Below, piece after piece: positions 1 through 8,856 of a DNA stretch of 64,000 nucleotides. Source of the DNA: Dyadobacter sp. CY343 (GTDB lineage: Bacteria; Bacteroidota; Bacteroidia; Cytophagales; Spirosomataceae); NCBI RefSeq assembly GCF_021390335.1, contig NZ_JAJUXK010000004.1:682001-746000 (forward strand), written 5' to 3'. The stretch's first letter is position 1. Each line of letters starts with the position of its first letter. The notes below the pieces were generated by a model that searched no databases, was not told the DNA's origin, and was given only the letters and a program-made list of their open reading frames with translations. A program made the position numbers and the translations under genes.

Positions 1-404
1 AACCTTACTGCTGAGCCAATTGTGCGCGACAGAAGAAAAAATCCGGAGCCTGTTTTATAAGACCAGAAACCAAAACGCTGTTCGAGATAAGAATAGATGG
101 AGATCAGATTGAGCCGGTAATAAAGCGGCATTAACACGGTACCAATCACCAGATAGCCCAGAATATAGCCGATAACTACCTGAAAATAGGAAAACTGAAT
201 ATTAGCGACAGCCCCGGGAACTGAAACGAACGTTACCCCCGAAAGCGAAGTCCCGATCATCCCGAAAGCCACCAGGTACCAGGGCGACTGGCGATTTGCG
301 GTAAAAAAAGTATTGGTATCCGCCCCCCTGGAAGTGTAGATCGACACTGTAATCAGCATTCCGAAATAGACAATCAGGATAACCAGCGAAATATAGGGAT
401 TCAT
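1..404 (-). CDS. Sodium:solute symporter (SSS family), N-terminal part
   Basis: Reading the minus strand from an ATG at 402-404 gives an open frame of 134 codons that runs off the left edge. It begins MNPYISLVILIVYFGMLI, a first membrane helix, followed by an ADTNTFFTANRQSPW loop and a second helix with GMIGTSLSGVTF. That FFTANR...W...GTSLSGVTF pattern is typical of the start of sodium:solute symporters, which bring sugars, amino acids or vitamins into the cell with Na+. About four helices are visible; these proteins usually have 13 or more, so most of the gene lies outside. Substrate cannot be judged. It is divergent from clpS, 106 bp away. Confidence 0.85.
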   Translation of the reverse strand, partial: MNPYISLVILIVYFGMLITVSIYTSRGADTNTFFTANRQSPWYLVAFGMIGTSLSGVTFVSVPGAVANIQFSYFQVVIGYILGYLVIGTVLMPLYYRLNLISIYSYLEQRFGFWSYKTGSGFFLLSRTIGSAVR

Positions 405-477
405 CAAAAGGGGAGATTTGGATTAGTGGGGTGTTGTATTAAAAGCCGCAGTACTTCTAATAATCTGCGTTTTTAAT

Positions 478-485
478 TAGATTTG
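478..485 (+). promoter_or_regulatory. Predicted -7 promoter box for clpS
   Basis: TAGATTTG matches the Bacteroidota -7 consensus TAnnTTTG at every fixed position and lies 25 bp before the clpS ATG. No clear -33 TTTG is visible 19-21 bp upstream, so the call rests on the -7 box and its position alone. Confidence 0.45.
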
Positions 486-510
486 CTAATCAAACAGAAA
501 TTTGGTTGTT

Positions 511-786
511 ATGCAAGCGATGACGGAAACAGACGTAGAAATTCTGGAAGAAACGGTTGTCACCGACATTAAAAAGCTTATTATTTATAATGACGATGTG
601 AACACTTTCGACTGGGTAATAGATACATTGGTAGAGGTATGCGGGCACACAAGCGAGCAGGCCGAACAATGTACGATCATCATTCACTATAAAGGAAAAT
701 GCTCGGTTAAGGAAGGGGCTTTTGACGAGCTTACAGGAATGCGTAACGAAATCTGCCGGAGGGGAATTTCAGCCGAAATTCATTGA
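511..786 (+). CDS. clpS: ATP-dependent Clp protease adaptor ClpS
   Basis: This 91-residue protein has the ClpS core: LIIYNDDVNTFDWVIDTL near residues 24-41, then a conserved helix and the end GISAEIH. ClpS binds the N-terminal domain of ClpA/ClpC in the cytoplasm and hands over N-degron substrates. The DDVNTF loop is part of the family's substrate-pocket region. ATG at 511 is chosen; a TTG nine bases earlier (502) and an ATG at 520 are alternatives. recR follows on the same strand after 82 bp, so co-transcription is possible. Confidence 0.93.
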   Translation: MQAMTETDVEILEETVVTDIKKLIIYNDDVNTFDWVIDTLVEVCGHTSEQAEQCTIIIHYKGKCSVKEGAFDELTGMRNEICRRGISAEIH

Positions 787-868
787 TTGCCGCGACAGGC
801 ACGCTTCTTTTTCTTCCCGGGGTATTGTTTCAAGATTATCCCGTTCATCAACCGTCCCTCAAATTCTC

Positions 869-1483
869 ATGAATTATCCCTCGCGCCTGATAGAGGATGC
901 TGTAAATGAAATCTCCCGACTTCCCGGAATTGGCAAGAAAACTGCGCTGAGGCTGGCATTACATTTGCTTAAGAGAGAAGAAGAGCAAACCCGGTCGCTC
1001 TCGGATGCGATTGTGAATATGCGTACCAAAACTACTTACTGCGTGAAATGCCACAATATTGCGGATGAAATGTACTGCAATATCTGTGCAAACACGAAGC
1101 GCGATCGAACTACGATTTGCGTGGTGGTCGACACCAGGGACGTTTTGGCGATAGAATCTACCAATCAATATAAAGGACTTTACCACGTACTCGGCGGCAT
1201 TATTTCGCCGCTCGAAGGCATCGGGCCTTCTGATCTGAATATAGACTCGCTGGTAGACAGGGTGGAAAAGCCAGCGGAAGAGGAAGGTGTGCAGGAAATT
1301 ATTCTTGCACTAAGTCCGACGATGGAAGGCGATACTACTGCCTTTTATTTACAAAAAAAGCTAAAATCAACAGGCGTTAAAATGAGTACCATTGCGCGCG
1401 GCGTGCCCATCGGCGGCGATCTCGAATATGCCGATGAAATTACGCTGGGCCGGAGTATCATAAGTCGGGTGGCTTATGATTGA
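869..1483 (+). CDS. recR: Recombination mediator protein RecR
   Basis: RecR works with RecO and RecF to load RecA on single-stranded DNA gaps. The 204-residue product has the N-terminal helix-hairpin-helix (LPGIGKKTALRLALHLL), a four-cysteine zinc finger (CVKCHNIADEMYCNIC), and a Toprim domain with VVVDTRDVLAIE, followed by the conserved GGIISPLEGIGP. Length fits the usual ~200 residues. The frame is open much further upstream, to 722 inside clpS, but that extension has no family similarity; ATG 869 gives the expected MNYPSRLIEDAV start. Confidence 0.96.
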   Translation: MNYPSRLIEDAVNEISRLPGIGKKTALRLALHLLKREEEQTRSLSDAIVNMRTKTTYCVKCHNIADEMYCNICANTKRDRTTICVVVDTRDVLAIESTNQYKGLYHVLGGIISPLEGIGPSDLNIDSLVDRVEKPAEEEGVQEIILALSPTMEGDTTAFYLQKKLKSTGVKMSTIARGVPIGGDLEYADEITLGRSIISRVAYD

Positions 1484-1510
1484 TTTAATAACAATTTCAA
1501 TTGTATCGTT

Positions 1511-2221
1511 ATGAATAGAACAGATTTTTTGCGGACACTCGCAGGCGGCACGATCGCTGCGGGAGCATTTGCTAACCAGACATTTGCAGGTAGTCCAAAT
1601 ACAATACTTGCGGAAACCGCACCATTCAAGCAGGCGCCACTTCCTTACGATTTCGGCGCATTGGAACCGAGTATTGATAAAATGACGATGGAAATCCATT
1701 ATGGGAAGCACCATGCGGCGTATGTGAAAAATTTGAACGACGCAGTGAAAGGAACTGAATACGAGAAAAAGTCACTGGAAGATATTCTTAAGTCGGCAGG
1801 CAAAGCGCCGGCTGCGATCCGTAACAATGGTGGCGGACACTGGAACCACACTTTCTTCTGGGAAGTAATGGGACCTAAAAAAGCCGCAGGACCGACAGGC
1901 GCGGTGGCTGACGCGATCAACGGGCAGTTTGGCTCTCTGGATAAAATGAAGGAAGAATTCGCAAAAGCGGCAACCACAAGATTCGGCTCAGGCTGGGCGT
2001 GGCTGGTTGCAAACGGCGGGAAACTTTCCATCGGCTCAACACCAAACCAGGATAACCCATTAATGGACGTATCCGACATCAAAGGAACACCAATCCTGGC
2101 ACTCGACGTGTGGGAACACGCTTACTACCTGCACTATCAAAACAAAAGACCAGATTACATTAAGGCGTTCTGGGATGTGGTGAACTGGGAGAAGGTCGCT
2201 GCTAATCTTAAGAAGGCTTAG
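1511..2221 (+). CDS. sodB: Fe/Mn superoxide dismutase, exported form
   Basis: This 236-residue protein dismutates superoxide to peroxide and oxygen. The four metal ligands of the Fe/Mn family are readable: His63 (in [10 protein letters not shown]), His113 (in WNHTFFW), Asp199 and His203 (in LDVWEHAYY). An extra ~35 residues precede the catalytic domain: [12 protein letters not shown] followed by a short hydrophobic stretch and an Ala/Phe-rich segment, which resembles a Tat leader in which the second arginine is threonine. Export to the periplasm or cell surface is therefore inferred. Fe versus Mn preference cannot be decided by eye. Confidence 0.93.
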   Translation: MNRTDFLRTLAGGTIAAGAFANQTFAGSPNTILAETAPFKQAPLPYDFGALEPSIDKMTMEIHYGKHHAAYVKNLNDAVKGTEYEKKSLEDILKSAGKAPAAIRNNGGGHWNHTFFWEVMGPKKAAGPTGAVADAINGQFGSLDKMKEEFAKAATTRFGSGWAWLVANGGKLSIGSTPNQDNPLMDVSDIKGTPILALDVWEHAYYLHYQNKRPDYIKAFWDVVNWEKVAANLKKA

Positions 2222-2324
2222 AGGGAGGACGGAGGAAGGGAGGATGGAGGAAAGGGAGAAAAAGGGACAATACAAAAATTCTTTCCTTCCTCCGTTCCTC
2301 CATCCTCCTTCCTCCCTTCCTCCC
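2222..2324. repeat. Imperfect purine/pyrimidine inverted repeat between convergent genes
   Basis: The left arm (about 2222-2258) is a pure GGAGGA/AGGGAGG purine tract and the right arm (about 2283-2324) is its near-complement in TCC/CTT repeats. The spacer of about 24 bases is A-rich. The arms fill the whole gap between the stop codons of the superoxide dismutase and TPR genes, so a bidirectional terminator role is plausible. The G-runs could also form non-B DNA. Confidence 0.75.
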
Positions 2325-3667
2325 TAATTACAAAACGACGCAATTACCTTGTAAGCCTGCTGATAACCTAGCTCGCCGGCTTTGCTTAGGTCCATGCAAC
2401 CTTCGTTTACCTGACCGAGGCTATTTTTTAAAATTCCACGGAGGTAATAGGCTTCGGGATAATCGGACCGTAGTTTGATTGAGCTACTGAAATCCAGTAC
2501 TGCTCCCATCTGGTCGCCGCTCGCGGAACGGATCAGGGCGCGGGAAAAGTAAGCACTTGAATAGGTCGGGTTCAATTCAACAGCAGTTGTCATATCCTGC
2601 AATGCGCTTTTTGTGTCCCCCACTTTCGCTTTGTTCATCCCTCTGATATAGTACGCTTCTGCACGCTCGTTGGTCAGATTATCTATTTTAACAGGCTGCT
2701 GAACCTGATCACGCAGCTCGTCAAGTTTTTCTTTGTTAATTTTTCCAGCATAAACAATCTTCTTAGGATCACCTACGTAAGGATTTTTTAGTTCGATTGA
2801 TTTTGTCAGATCAGCTATCGCCCCACGCTGATCGTTTAGTCTTCCTTTGGAAAACCCTCTCCCATAATATGCCAGGAAATTGTCCGGGCTGAGTTGTATT
2901 GTTTTGTCGAAGTCGATGATCGCTCCCGTAAAATCTTCCAGTTTATTTTTAGCAAAACCCCGGTTTGCGTAAAGCTCGCTGTCATTCGGACTGAGTTCGA
3001 TTGCGCGTGTAAAGTCCGCACTGGCACCCTGGTAATCACCTAATTGCAGCTTAGCAAGTCCGCGACCGGCGTAAGCTCCTGTTCTTTTTGGACTTAACTC
3101 GATCACCCTTGTAAAATCGGCCAGGCTGCCTGCGTATTCCTGCAAATCCTGCTTACAATTTCCTCTGGCGTAAAGCGCGGCCAATTCGTCGGGATTGAGA
3201 GATAAGGCGCGGTCGAGATCGGTCAGTGCATTGCGGTGATTTTTGAGTTTTGCATAGCTCACACCTCGGTTATAATAGGTTTTTGGTTCTTCGGGATTGA
3301 TCTCGATTGCCTTTGTATAGTCTTCGATCGCGGCACGGAAATCATCCTGCAAACTTTTGCTTACTCCCCTGCTTTGGTAATACAGTGATTCTTTGGGATT
3401 AAGCTCAATGGCGCGGTCGTAATCAAGAATAGCGCCGCGGTGGTCTTTGAGGTTTGCTTTTGCCAATCCCCTGTTGAAGTAGCTGGGGGCATGTTCGGGG
3501 CTCATTGCTATTACCGAAGAATACGCTTGCAAAGCACCGTTGAAATCTCCCGTCCCGGCCTTTGTATTTCCTTCTTCGAAAAATTCGGCTGCTGATCGCT
3601 GGGCAAGGGTGGGAAATGAGAGGGTAAGCGCAACTAAAAACGCAATGGCAGATACTAAGACTTTCAT
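2324..3667 (-). CDS. Secreted TPR-repeat protein
   Basis: The 447-residue product starts MKVLVSAIAFLVALTLSFPTLAQ, a Sec signal peptide ending in a plausible LAQ cleavage site. The rest is about eleven 34-residue tetratricopeptide repeats with the pattern AYSSVIAMSPEHAPSYFNRGLAK, i.e. repeated NRG/YYNRG and FTRAIELSP. An interruption between repeats (about residues 295-330, AGKINKEKLDELRDQVQQPV) separates the last three. TPR arrays bind partner proteins; location is probably periplasm or outer-membrane associated. ATG 3667 is preferred to an upstream TTG at 3688. No function beyond a scaffold can be assigned. Confidence 0.88.
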   Translation of the reverse strand: MKVLVSAIAFLVALTLSFPTLAQRSAAEFFEEGNTKAGTGDFNGALQAYSSVIAMSPEHAPSYFNRGLAKANLKDHRGAILDYDRAIELNPKESLYYQSRGVSKSLQDDFRAAIEDYTKAIEINPEEPKTYYNRGVSYAKLKNHRNALTDLDRALSLNPDELAALYARGNCKQDLQEYAGSLADFTRVIELSPKRTGAYAGRGLAKLQLGDYQGASADFTRAIELSPNDSELYANRGFAKNKLEDFTGAIIDFDKTIQLSPDNFLAYYGRGFSKGRLNDQRGAIADLTKSIELKNPYVGDPKKIVYAGKINKEKLDELRDQVQQPVKIDNLTNERAEAYYIRGMNKAKVGDTKSALQDMTTAVELNPTYSSAYFSRALIRSASGDQMGAVLDFSSSIKLRSDYPEAYYLRGILKNSLGQVNEGCMDLSKAGELGYQQAYKVIASFCN

Positions 3668-3852
3668 GAATGTAAACCGTTTCCTCAAATCAGAAATTTT
3701 TCTATTATTCTATAAAAGTATTCAAATTCCTTCTCTGCATCAAAAAAACAAATACCCTTATTTTCCAGCGCTTTCTTAGACCGGTTTCTTAGAATATCCC
3801 TACATTTATGTTTCCCACGAACTGGACATTTTTCATTTTACCAAACCATTTT

Positions 3853-4398
3853 ATGACCGGAAGCTTCAAGAAACTACTTCTCGCAGGGCTGATTATCGTA
3901 GCTGCGTTAGCTGTTTATTTCGCTTTTCTAAAACCCGGCGATTCTCCGCAGATAGCAAGTGAAGGTGAGATGCCGCAGCTGGAAGAAGATACGTCCGTTT
4001 ACCTATCCGCACTGAACGATCTGAAAGGCAATCAGGTATCGATGGCTCAGGATAAGCTGATATTTGTGAATGTATGGGCAACCTGGTGCGGCCCGTGCAA
4101 TATGGAAATGCCTGGTATCCAGAAACTTTACGACAAATACAAGGATCACGAAAAAGTAGCTTTTTATATTATCTCGGACGAAGATGCCGAAACTGTCAAC
4201 CCGTTTATTGCGCGCAAGGGATATAACCTGCCCTTTTTCCAATATGCTGGACCTTATCCGCCAGCTCTTGACGGCAATGCAATTCCGCGTACTTATATCA
4301 TTTATAACGGAAAGATATTAGCGCAGGAAATAGGCGCTTCGAAATGGGACAGGCCTGAAATTATTGAGCTGATCGAAAAACAGCTTGCACAGATCTGA
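3853..4398 (+). CDS. Membrane-anchored TlpA-like thiol-disulfide oxidoreductase
   Basis: The product (181 residues from ATG 3853) has an N-terminal membrane anchor (LLLAGLIIVAALAVYFAF) followed by a thioredoxin fold with the active site WATWCGPC and the cis-proline loop IPRTYI. The fold faces the periplasm, where TlpA/ResA-type proteins reduce disulfides, for example in cytochrome c maturation. An ATG at 3808 would add 15 residues; a TACATTTA at 3801-3808 resembles a -7 box and, if used, would place transcription start beyond that codon, which favours 3853. It converges with the azurin gene. Confidence 0.85.
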   Translation: MTGSFKKLLLAGLIIVAALAVYFAFLKPGDSPQIASEGEMPQLEEDTSVYLSALNDLKGNQVSMAQDKLIFVNVWATWCGPCNMEMPGIQKLYDKYKDHEKVAFYIISDEDAETVNPFIARKGYNLPFFQYAGPYPPALDGNAIPRTYIIYNGKILAQEIGASKWDRPEIIELIEKQLAQI

Positions 4399-4418
4399 CA
4401 GCCTTATTTGATACCCCG

Positions 4419-4460
4419 ATAATGCAAAAAGGCGCTGAATCCAGCGCCTTTTTGCATTAT
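4419..4460. terminator. Bidirectional terminator, perfect 19-bp stem
   Basis: A perfect 19-bp inverted repeat with a 4-base AATC loop has a GGCGCTG/CAGCGCC core flanked by A5 on one side and T5 on the other. It sits between convergent genes (thioredoxin and azurin), so it can end both transcripts. Confidence 0.92.
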
Positions 4461-4477
4461 ATCTTTTATGCTTAAAC

Positions 4478-4972
4478 TTATTCTACAATAAAGCTGCCTT
4501 TCATCAGTGCATAATGCCCTGGGAAGCTGCAAATGTAAGTGTAAGTACCTTTTGCAGGAGCTGTGAATTCGACAGTATCGCTTTCTCCGCCACCAACTAA
4601 TTTGGTATGTGCAATTACGCTTGGTTTCTCAGATGCAGGAATGTACTCAGTTTCTCTGGCAGCAGCTGCTTTTGAACCGAATGTAGCAACGTCAACGCCT
4701 GGCTTCAACAATACCCAGTTATGGCCCATTGCCGCTTTCGCAAGTTTACCTGAGTGTGTCAGGGTCAACTTCACTTTCTGTCCGGCTTTAACTTTGATTT
4801 CTTTCAGGTCAAACTGCATTGCGTCACTTCCTTTAATGACGATCGTTTTAACTTGCTTAGCATCGTTCACCTCTGTGCCGGCAGGAACTTTTGCTTGAAC
4901 AGGGCTCGTAGTAACTGCTCCAAAAGCCAAAACTGCGGCAAGAAGCATTACGCCATACTTAGTCGTTTTCAT
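4478..4972 (-). CDS. Azurin-type blue copper protein
   Basis: Azurin is a periplasmic single-electron carrier. The 164-residue precursor has a signal peptide ending about residue 27 (SPVQA). The type 1 copper ligands are visible: His84 in MGHNWV, Cys148 and His153 in CSFPGHYALM, and Met157. The acceptor or donor is unknown; Cytophagales azurins commonly appear near oxidases or denitrification genes, but none is seen here. Its terminator is shared with the convergent thioredoxin gene. Confidence 0.93.
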   Translation of the reverse strand: MKTTKYGVMLLAAVLAFGAVTTSPVQAKVPAGTEVNDAKQVKTIVIKGSDAMQFDLKEIKVKAGQKVKLTLTHSGKLAKAAMGHNWVLLKPGVDVATFGSKAAAARETEYIPASEKPSVIAHTKLVGGGESDTVEFTAPAKGTYTYICSFPGHYALMKGSFIVE

Positions 4973-5076
4973 ATTCTGAGTATTAGTGTACTTGTTTAAT
5001 TAAATTTAACCTCCGCAATTTACTACACGAGTTTTTAAAAATACAATCCATTAACATTTGTTTGATAAACAATCAT

Positions 5077-5679
5077 TCAGAAGAGTATTTTGTACTGATC
5101 GCGCACTGCCCTACCCACGCATATCACCGAAAGTACCATCATATAATGGTTAATATCGACCGGGTCCATCGGGATCGGCAAATTGCCTGACTTTGTCGAT
5201 AAGGCTAGTAACATCATTGAAAAAACAGCCCACAAGGCACTTTTTTGTCTGTTGGCCAAACCCACGCACGAAATCAGCAAGGTGACCAGAATGCACAGGG
5301 ATTTGATGATGAGTCCCACATATTCGACGCGAAACCAGGTAATGCAATAAAAAAGCAGGATTCCCAGCGCGATGGTTGAGGTCAATAGAAAGTTTCCGCC
5401 CTCGTACCGCATAATGAGGCACCAGGCGCCGGAGACGAGGCAAAGTGCGCCGAGTGTCATTTCTCCGGCGATTACTATTTCATGTACGTTTTCCAAACTC
5501 TCAACTCCTGCAAATACCAGTAAATCAGTGAGCGCAACGAAGGATATACTGAAAAGGAATATCCCCCAAAGCCACCTTGTGACGGGCGGCTGGCTTTTGA
5601 AATACCTGAAAAAAATGAACAGACTGGTGAAGCTTAAAACGAGGTTAGAAAATATATGAGGACTGCTAAGTATATCCAT
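5077..5679 (-). CDS. Hypothetical multi-pass membrane protein
   Basis: The 200-residue product is not recognised. It has about six hydrophobic segments, e.g. NLVLSFTSLFIFFRYF, WLWGIFLFSISFVALTDLLVFAG, LGALCLVSGAWCLIM and IKSLCILVTLLISCVGLA. One acidic loop (GVESLENVHEIVIAGE) and an HE pair may face the membrane interior. ATG 5679 is chosen over a GTG two codons upstream. It stands alone between azurin on the same strand and sucD on the other, so context gives no function. Confidence 0.65.
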   Translation of the reverse strand: MDILSSPHIFSNLVLSFTSLFIFFRYFKSQPPVTRWLWGIFLFSISFVALTDLLVFAGVESLENVHEIVIAGEMTLGALCLVSGAWCLIMRYEGGNFLLTSTIALGILLFYCITWFRVEYVGLIIKSLCILVTLLISCVGLANRQKSALWAVFSMMLLALSTKSGNLPIPMDPVDINHYMMVLSVICVGRAVRDQYKILF

Positions 5680-5783
5680 AAACACGCGTCATATAATCGA
5701 AAAAAGCAATTTACAAATTCTGGTTACATTTTGCTACTTCGTGCTTTTCGTTCTACTTTTACCAAAAAAACTGATTTACCAAC

Positions 5784-6662
5784 ATGAGCGTTTTAGTTAA
5801 TAAAAATTCTAAGATTATAGTTCAGGGATTTACCGGTTCGGAAGGGTCTTTTCACGCCCAGCAGATGATAGAATATGGTACCAATGTCGTAGGTGGAGTT
5901 ACTCCTGGTAAAGGCGGACTTTCTCATTTGGAAAGACCTGTATTCAATACCGTCGATCAGGCTGTTCGTTCTACCGGAGCTGACGTGGCTATCATTTTCG
6001 TTCCACCGGCATTCGCCGCTGACGCAATCATGGAATCTGCTGATGCTGGTATCGGCGTAATCGTTTGTATCACCGAAGGTATCCCGACCAAGGATATGAT
6101 GCAGGCAAAAGAATATATCAAAAACAAAAATTGCCGCTTGATCGGACCTAACTGCCCTGGCGTTATTACTGCTGAGGAATGCAAAGTGGGTATTATGCCA
6201 GGCTTTATCTTCAAAAAAGGAACTGTCGGACTGGTCTCTAAATCAGGTACTTTGACTTATGAAGCAGTTGATCAGCTAACCCGCGCAGGATTGGGACAAA
6301 CTACTGCGATTGGTATCGGCGGTGACCCTATTATTGGTACTACTACTAAAGAAGCGGTTGAGCTTTTGATGAACGATCCTGAAACTGAGGCGATCGTAAT
6401 GATCGGTGAAATTGGCGGAAGCATGGAAGCTGATGCAGCTAACTATATCAAATCAACTGGTAACAAAAAACCTGTTGTAGGTTTCATCGCAGGTCAAACT
6501 GCTCCAAAAGGGCGCAGAATGGGCCACGCCGGTGCAATTATCGGTGGAGCTGATGATACAGCTGAGGCTAAGATCAGAATTATGAAGGAATCAGGGATTT
6601 TTGTAGCTGAGTCGCCAGCATTGATCGGCGAAACGATGTTACTTGCCCTTGGAAAGAAATAA
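5784..6662 (+). CDS. sucD: Succinyl-CoA synthetase alpha subunit
   Basis: SucD with SucC converts succinyl-CoA to succinate in the TCA cycle with formation of ATP or GTP. The 292-residue product shows the CoA-binding Rossmann start ([16 protein letters not shown]), GPNCPGVI, and the phosphohistidine loop [13 protein letters not shown] with His248 as the predicted phosphorylated residue. The beta subunit sucC is not adjacent, as is common in Bacteroidota. TACATTTT at 5725-5732 is a 7/8 match to the -7 box and lies 51 bp before the start. Confidence 0.97.
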   Translation: MSVLVNKNSKIIVQGFTGSEGSFHAQQMIEYGTNVVGGVTPGKGGLSHLERPVFNTVDQAVRSTGADVAIIFVPPAFAADAIMESADAGIGVIVCITEGIPTKDMMQAKEYIKNKNCRLIGPNCPGVITAEECKVGIMPGFIFKKGTVGLVSKSGTLTYEAVDQLTRAGLGQTTAIGIGGDPIIGTTTKEAVELLMNDPETEAIVMIGEIGGSMEADAANYIKSTGNKKPVVGFIAGQTAPKGRRMGHAGAIIGGADDTAEAKIRIMKESGIFVAESPALIGETMLLALGKK

Positions 6663-6685
6663 TACTTACTTACGATATATTTTTT

Positions 6686-6714
6686 AAGAGGGCTGAGGAA
6701 ACTCCGCCCTTTTA
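6686..6714 (+). terminator. Terminator-like hairpin after sucD
   Basis: AGGGC and GCCCT arms enclose an inner GAG-GAAA-CTC stem-loop, followed by TTTT. It lies directly after sucD and a few bases before the next gene. Confidence 0.65.
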
Positions 6715-6719
6715 TTCTT

Positions 6720-7901
6720 ATGAGGTCCATATTCACACCATTCTTTTGGGCTTTCTTCACAGCGTTACTGTTCCTGGGCACTTTTTCCACGAGCGCGCCA
6801 AAAATTACACCTCCCGAGCGTTTCTTTCCCGTTTATAATTACGAAAATGACTGGCTGGTTTACAGCGATCAGTATAAGAATTACGTCCCATTTTCTCCGG
6901 GCGTAAACGAAGGAACCAGATCAGCGAGTTTATATATTGATCTGGTCAAAAACAGGAGGTACTTTCTATTACTCACATCCGATACAGAAAGCTATCTTTT
7001 TGTAGAAGGTGCGCTGCAAAACCGCATTGAGGGAAATTCGTGGCAGGAACTCAGTATTGACAGTCTTTTCAAAATTTATAAAAAAGACGAACTGCTCGTC
7101 ACGATTTACGGCAGCGAGGGTGTTGCTGATAAAATTGCCCTATTGTGCAACAAAAAAAAAACAAATGAGGCGATCGGGCTCAACACATCCCGGCCCAATT
7201 TCATCAACATCAAACCCATTTCGTTTACCCCGTTCGGTAACTTCGCTGTGATCGCTTTGGTATTGATCCTGATATTAAATGCCTGGATCTTTAACCTTAA
7301 TCCGTTGTCGTTTCTCCGTTTGATAAATCCTATCGAGTTTTTCAACAGCGACCCGCGGGACCAGGTTTCCAAAATCAACAAACCTTACAGTAATACAATA
7401 ATTTTCTTTGCGCTCATTACTGCAATGTGGATGGGCTTTGTACTTGTGTTTCTGTCGAGCAACAGGCTTAACTTGTTTTCAGTAAACAACATACTATCAG
7501 AGAAACCGAACACTTTGCTTATTCTGGGGGACTTTTTGATACTTAGCACGATATTCTTCATACTCACTTACGTCAAGTATATATTCATGCTGCTTGCGGG
7601 TAATATGCTCAATCTCGACAAACAGGTTGATACCATATTCATCAAAATAATACAATCCTCGTATATGTTTTACGGAGCATTGTTTTTGATTGTATTTACT
7701 GTGAGTTTCAATCGAGCAACCTGGATTGGGGATATGCGGCCCTACATTCTCCTCCCCTTCCTGTTCTTCTATTTTGCCCGTTTCGTTGCGCTATACGTGG
7801 TTACTAAGCCCCCCGGCGCGTTGATTAATCTCTATTTATTTTCTTACCTTTGCGTCATTGAAATAATCCCGCTCATCGTTAGTATGAAATTTGCCCTATA
7901 A
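6720..7901 (+). CDS. DUF4271 integral membrane protein of the T9SS neighbourhood
   Basis: The 393-residue product has an N-terminal hydrophobic segment, an extracytoplasmic beta-rich region to about residue 170, then about seven membrane helices. The second half carries the DUF4271-like order: NAWIFNLNPLSFLRLINP, a PRDQ loop, NIIFFALITAMW-type helices and a C-terminal VALYVVTKPPGALINLYLFSYLCVIEIIPLI helix pair. The biochemical role is unknown. It is followed after 41 bp by a HemD-like gene and then a PorP/SprF-like gene, an order that I recall from other Bacteroidota and that suggests a link with secretion or gliding. Confidence 0.78.
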   Translation: MRSIFTPFFWAFFTALLFLGTFSTSAPKITPPERFFPVYNYENDWLVYSDQYKNYVPFSPGVNEGTRSASLYIDLVKNRRYFLLLTSDTESYLFVEGALQNRIEGNSWQELSIDSLFKIYKKDELLVTIYGSEGVADKIALLCNKKKTNEAIGLNTSRPNFINIKPISFTPFGNFAVIALVLILILNAWIFNLNPLSFLRLINPIEFFNSDPRDQVSKINKPYSNTIIFFALITAMWMGFVLVFLSSNRLNLFSVNNILSEKPNTLLILGDFLILSTIFFILTYVKYIFMLLAGNMLNLDKQVDTIFIKIIQSSYMFYGALFLIVFTVSFNRATWIGDMRPYILLPFLFFYFARFVALYVVTKPPGALINLYLFSYLCVIEIIPLIVSMKFAL

Positions 7902-7942
7902 CTAATAATGATGAGTTTGGACTAAACTAATGAGGATTTTAC

Positions 7943-8725
7943 ATGAGTGAGACAATCAATTTTGATCAGGAAAGGCTCAAAAAGGTTACCAGCCTGCTAG
8001 TAAGCCAATCCCGACCCGCCGACGAAAATTCACCTTATTACGAATTGGCTAAAAAGTATAATATCAAAGTTGATTTCAGGCCATTTATCCAGATCGACGG
8101 CGTTTCGTACAAAGAGTTTCGTAAACAGAAAATCAACATCCTAGATTATTCTGCCGTCATTTTTACGAGCAGAAATGCGATAGATCATTTCTTTCGGATT
8201 TGCACTGAGGGAAGAATTGAGGTTCCTGCGACGATGAAATACTTTTGTATCTCCGAGCAAACCGCCAACTACCTTCAGAAATATATAGTGATCCGGAAAA
8301 GAAAGATTTTTACGGGCACAAAAACGGCAACGGAACTGATCGAATTAATGCGCAAGCATAAAAAAGAGAAGTTTTTGTACCCATGTTCGGATGTAAGGAA
8401 AAACGATATTCCCGAATTTGCGGACACCGAAGAATTCAGCTTCACCGAAGCGACTATGTATCAGACCGTTCCATCTGACCTGTCTGATCTGGAAGACGTA
8501 TACTACGATATTATCGCGTTTTTTAGTCCGTCAGGGATTAAGTCTTTATTTGAGAACTTCCCGGACTTCAAACAGAAAGATACGCGGATAGCAGCATTTG
8601 GTCCGACCACCGCTAAAGCAGTAGAAGATGCCGGACTGTTTCTGGACATTCAGGCACCGCTACCAAATGCGCCTTCCATGACCGGCGCGCTCGACCTATA
8701 TATCCGGCAAGCCAACAAGATATGA
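7943..8725 (+). CDS. hemD: Uroporphyrinogen-III synthase family protein
   Basis: The 260-residue protein has the two-lobed HemD fold signature: VIFTSRNAIDHFF near residue 70, CISEQTANYL, LYPCSDVRKNDIPEF, and IIAFFSPSGIKSLFE with AAFGPTTAKAVEDAGL near the end. HemD closes hydroxymethylbilane to uroporphyrinogen III in haem synthesis. No other haem gene is nearby; the gene sits between the DUF4271 gene and a PorP/SprF-like gene. The family call is firm, but HemD is poorly conserved and a T9SS-related role is an open alternative. Confidence 0.8.
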   Translation: MSETINFDQERLKKVTSLLVSQSRPADENSPYYELAKKYNIKVDFRPFIQIDGVSYKEFRKQKINILDYSAVIFTSRNAIDHFFRICTEGRIEVPATMKYFCISEQTANYLQKYIVIRKRKIFTGTKTATELIELMRKHKKEKFLYPCSDVRKNDIPEFADTEEFSFTEATMYQTVPSDLSDLEDVYYDIIAFFSPSGIKSLFENFPDFKQKDTRIAAFGPTTAKAVEDAGLFLDIQAPLPNAPSMTGALDLYIRQANKI

Positions 8726-8740
8726 CAGGTTTTTCGGCCG

Positions 8741-8773
8741 AAAAAGCCCTGGAAAATTTCCAGGGCTTTTTTG
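8741..8773 (+). terminator. Intrinsic terminator after hemD
   Basis: The 15-base arms AAAAAGCCCTGGAAA and TTTCCAGGGCTTTTT are complementary, with a short loop and six T residues at the end. It separates the DUF4271-hemD unit from the PorP/SprF-like gene. Confidence 0.9.
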
Positions 8774-8856
8774 TGTTTATATCAATTTTTTTAAGCAATA
8801 TGCGTTATGAATTAAACTGAAAACCTTCGGTAAGTTCTCTAAACAAACCCAAAAGT

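Noticed and set aside
722..868. N-terminal extension of recR into clpS
   Set aside because: The extra 49 residues are unlike RecR, and the conserved MNYPSRLIEDAV start is at 869.
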